A stretch of 64,000 bases of DNA from Thiotrichaceae bacterium. Its GTDB lineage: Bacteria > Pseudomonadota > Gammaproteobacteria > Thiotrichales > Thiotrichaceae. Both the position numbers and the translations under genes were made by a program. Shown here piece after piece: positions 61,507 through 64,000 of the stretch. Under the pieces are notes generated by a model. The model made no database searches and was not told the DNA's origin. It worked only from the letters and a program-made list of their open reading frames with translations. The stretch spans positions 1 through 64,000 of the forward strand of contig JAGLEV010000052.1 of the NCBI GenBank assembly GCA_023144895.1, in the 5' to 3' direction. The stretch's first letter is position 1. Every line of letters starts with the position of its first letter.

Positions 61507-63221
61507 GGCTGTACCTCAGGGATTTTTACTGGCTGTTCTAACTTTGCAGGAAAACCTTCTTCTATTTCAAATAAACGCTTCCACAGTGGCAATGCATTTT
61601 TTACTTCAAGGTTCATTAATAGAATTCTTGCCTGTACTAAATCATATTTTTGTTGCTGTAAAACAGATTTTTCAGCCTCTCCTTCTGTTAAATGTAGATG
61701 CTCCAAGCCTTTATCCAACAAAATACGCCACTGACCGAGTGGCATTTTAGGCAAAGTTGCCTTAGCCTTACCCTGCATTGTACTAGGAATGGTAAAAGCC
61801 AATGTTTCAGGCAGATCAAGCAAGAGGCTTTCTCCGGTGGGCGCTTGATATGAGCCATTATTAGACTTGGCACGACGCTTTGCTAACACTATATTTAGTA
61901 TCATGCTTAAGCGCAAATTCTGCTGACTGGCTCTTTGCTTAGGAGCATAACGTAGCGCATCAGTGAAACTCTGTTCAGCATTAGAATAATCACCTATTTT
62001 AAATAGGGTATTACCTAGATTATGTAATGCCAAAGCACGCTGTTGATCATCTTGAGCACTCAACACCGCTTGAATAAAAGCTTGTTTTGCAATGATAAAT
62101 CTCTGTATTTTATAAGCTTCAATACCTTTTACTATTGCCACTGGATAACTTTTTTCTCTCTCACTTTTAGCATAAGCAGGATCAATAGTCATACTGAACA
62201 CGATGCAAAATAGTAGTAATAAAGAGGTTGATCTCTTAATATTTTTGATTAGCACAGTATAAGAAAATGGCATCAAGGCAATGATTAATAAAAAGATAGC
62301 AGGCAATAGCAATATACCGTAAAACTCTTGCCAATGCTTGGCATCCTCATTTTTTATTTTTGGTAAATTCGATAGAATCCCTTTTTGATAAAGGTGATTC
62401 CAGTCAGCATCTGAATCACTAATAAAGCTAAACGCTCCCTCTCCCAGTTGACTTAATGACTGCAAAAGATCCACATTCATTTGCGATACAACGCCCTGCC
62501 CTTTTGATTCAATCCAGCCACCATTTAATGCAGGAATAGCACTACCTTCAACCGTTCCCACACCCAGAATGGAGGTCGTTATTTTCTGACTTAATAGATG
62601 TTTTATTGTTGCCTTCAATGCATTGACTTGGCTTAATTCAATATCACCATCACTGATCCAAACCACAGCTTGTTTTCGTTGTTGTTGCAAAGCTAGTAAA
62701 GACTGCCCTGCCAAGTTAAGCGCGGCGACTGCATCACCACCTTGTGTAGGCAATTGCAAACTATCCAAGCTCTGTAAATAAAACTTCAAGGCATGGTGAT
62801 CATTCGTTAGAGGTGCTAATACATGAGGTCTAGCGGCATATACAATCACCCCAATATTGGCATTTTTTGCTTTGCTCAGAAATTCGTAAACCTCTAATGA
62901 GGCACGCTGTAGACGACTAGGTTTAATATCGCGAGCATTCATAGAAGCCGATAAGTCAATCACTAACATCACATCAACAATCGATGCTTCTTTATTATTG
63001 GTATCAGCAACTCTTGGCCCTGCCAAAGCCAGCACTAATAATAGCCACGCCAAACTATAAGCCATATTCCGTGACAATAACACTTGCCATCGGCTTTTTT
63101 GCTGGCGTACTTGAATCCAAGGCAATAAATGAGGGTCAGCAAATTGCTGTTGTTTGCGTTGCTGTAACCAGTGGAGAGCTAACCATAGTAAAACAGGCTG
63201 GAAAGCTAGTAATAAAAACAA
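61500..63221 (-). CDS. BatB-BatC fusion: VWA domain plus TPR
   Basis: From a TTG at 63221 the protein has 573 residues. N-terminal TM segments (about 3-18 and 53-68) precede a VWA domain whose MIDAS motif is D-L-S-A-S (89-93). TM helices follow near 285-310 and 325-345, then a TPR part with A-L-A-L-H-N-L-G-N-T-L and A-E-Q-S-F-T-D-A-L-R-Y-A-P. BatB and BatC are separate in some genomes. The typical BatB start (I-E-W-x-x-P) lies upstream of the TTG in frame, and AAGGAG sits before an ATC/ATA, so the real start may be non-AUG near 63239-63242; see findings. Confidence 0.88.
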   Translation of the reverse strand: MFLLLAFQPVLLWLALHWLQQRKQQQFADPHLLPWIQVRQQKSRWQVLLSRNMAYSLAWLLLVLALAGPRVADTNNKEASIVDVMLVIDLSASMNARDIKPSRLQRASLEVYEFLSKAKNANIGVIVYAARPHVLAPLTNDHHALKFYLQSLDSLQLPTQGGDAVAALNLAGQSLLALQQQRKQAVVWISDGDIELSQVNALKATIKHLLSQKITTSILGVGTVEGSAIPALNGGWIESKGQGVVSQMNVDLLQSLSQLGEGAFSFISDSDADWNHLYQKGILSNLPKIKNEDAKHWQEFYGILLLPAIFLLIIALMPFSYTVLIKNIKRSTSLLLLFCIVFSMTIDPAYAKSEREKSYPVAIVKGIEAYKIQRFIIAKQAFIQAVLSAQDDQQRALALHNLGNTLFKIGDYSNAEQSFTDALRYAPKQRASQQNLRLSMILNIVLAKRRAKSNNGSYQAPTGESLLLDLPETLAFTIPSTMQGKAKATLPKMPLGQWRILLDKGLEHLHLTEGEAEKSVLQQQKYDLVQARILLMNLEVKNALPLWKRLFEIEEGFPAKLEQPVKIPEVQPW

Positions 63222-63469
63222 AGGTTGTCGCCACTCTATGATTGTATGCTCCTTATTTAATATTCAGTAGTGGGGTGAAAGATATTGATTAAGCATAAGT
63301 ATCAAGAGCAAATTCAACTTTGTTTATCATTAAAGCAATGATATCATACATAATTTTACTCTTTGAAAAGCAAGCACTCTATTTGTTACATGATTACACA
63401 TACCATAATTTATTTCATGAATGACAAGTGCCGATGTACATTATAAAACAGTCTGGCAATACACCCAGT
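63222..63469. other. 248-base gap between the two VWA genes
   Basis: No coding frame is seen, apart from the in-frame extension of the BatB/C gene to about 63242 and AAGGAG near 63249-63254 on the minus strand. batA and batB are usually adjacent, so the gap is larger than expected. It may hold a second promoter. Confidence 0.4.
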
Positions 63470-64000
63470 TCAAATATTAACCACACCAATCCAAAACTGC
63501 CACAACAACATCAAAAAAACACCCAATAACAAAGGATACCAATAAAGCAGCTCTTGTTCATATTGAGGCTTAGGAATAGCAGTATTCTCTCGCTGTTTTA
63601 AAATACTCTGTAAGGCTTTATCCATTGCCAGCCCATCATTTACCTGATAATTTTCACCTCCTGTGCGTTTGGCAATATCAGTAAGCAAGGTCAAGTTAAC
63701 CGATTGATAAAGACCGCCTTTAACATCTTTATCACGATCACTCGAACCGATGGCAATGGTATACACAGGTATATTTTTTTCTGCCAATAGCTCAGCACCC
63801 GCAGTGGTTGAAACTTCACCCATTGCATCATGTGCATCGGTGAACATAATGACCGTTTGATGTCGATTAGGATGAATCCTTTCTTCTTCCTTAGTAATAA
63901 ATAATGCCATTAACAAAGCATCACCTACCGCACTATAACGCCCTGCCAAACGAGTTGTGACACGACTCAACATTCCTCGAATCAAACCTTGATCATGGCT
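63470..64000 (-). CDS. BatA-like VWA protein, 5' end beyond window
   Basis: The frame stays open to base 64000, so this is the C-terminal part of a longer VWA protein. The visible 176 residues contain the rest of the metal-binding site region (G-R-Y-S-A-V-G-D-A-L, then V-I-M-F-T-D-A-H-D for the usual L-L-T-D-G), I-P-V-Y-T-I-A-I-G and a C-terminal TM helix (about Y-P-L-L-L-G-V-F-L-M-L-L-W). The VWA start and N-terminal TM helices must lie to the right. Confidence 0.88.
   Translation of the reverse strand, partial: SHDQGLIRGMLSRVTTRLAGRYSAVGDALLMALFITKEEERIHPNRHQTVIMFTDAHDAMGEVSTTAGAELLAEKNIPVYTIAIGSSDRDKDVKGGLYQSVNLTLLTDIAKRTGGENYQVNDGLAMDKALQSILKQRENTAIPKPQYEQELLYWYPLLLGVFLMLLWQFWIGVVNI

Overview
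The window is AT-rich chromosomal DNA from a gammaproteobacterium. The lineage call rests on fimV, zapD, RNase T, the ubiE-ubiJ-ubiB cluster, a TIGR02647-type small protein and complex I genes with separate nuoC and nuoD. A compact tkt-gap-pgk-pyk-fba cluster with a CbbA-like class II aldolase suits an autotrophic or C1-metabolising relative (for example a sulfur oxidiser or methylotroph), but RuBisCO and sulfur genes are outside the window, so this is inference. No rRNA, tRNA or CRISPR array was seen.

Layout. 1-218: start of an IS481-like transposase running off the left edge, with a small upstream ORF. 462-2039: HupE/UreJ membrane protein plus a His-rich lipoprotein that seems to fuse two domains, probably for metal uptake or handling. 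2166-8891 (minus): aroE, hemB, rnt, a chalcone-isomerase-like secreted protein, two paralogous one-TM coiled-coil proteins, zapD, coaE and a PiuC-type dioxygenase behind a Fur-box-like palindrome. 8996-14146: a small orphan gene, truA, fimV and a secreted Cys-rich protein. 14251-17298 (plus): ubiE-ubiJ-ubiB, then a possible small RNA ending in a strong hairpin. 17592-25208 (minus): TIGR02647 protein and fba, pyk, pgk, gap, tkt. 25605-31679 (minus): birA, coaX, a SPOR-like protein and a Gld-type ABC export cassette with a DUF4340 protein. 31730-32536 (plus): a stand-alone 5'-3' exonuclease.

32580-39626 (minus) is the complete F1Fo ATP synthase operon atpIBEFHAGDC. uvrD (plus) follows, then a minus-strand secreted protein with four Cys-to-Trp repeats and a peptidoglycan-binding tail. 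44237-58622 (minus) is the whole 14-gene nuoABCDEFGHIJKLMN operon. The right end (58936-64000, minus) holds an orphan 443-residue membrane protein and a Bat-type locus (BatA partial at the edge, BatB/C fusion, BatD).

Together the window carries the core energy machinery (complex I, ATP synthase, ubiquinone synthesis) and triose/pentose carbon flow, with envelope and division genes between. The items most worth a second look are the four-repeat secreted protein and its two-tier hairpin leader, the HupE/fused-lipoprotein pair, the putative small RNA after ubiB, the paralogous coiled-coil pair beside zapD, the palindrome upstream of tkt, and an apparent non-AUG start of the BatB gene. Several genes appear to start at TTG or GTG, and start choices are given with each gene.
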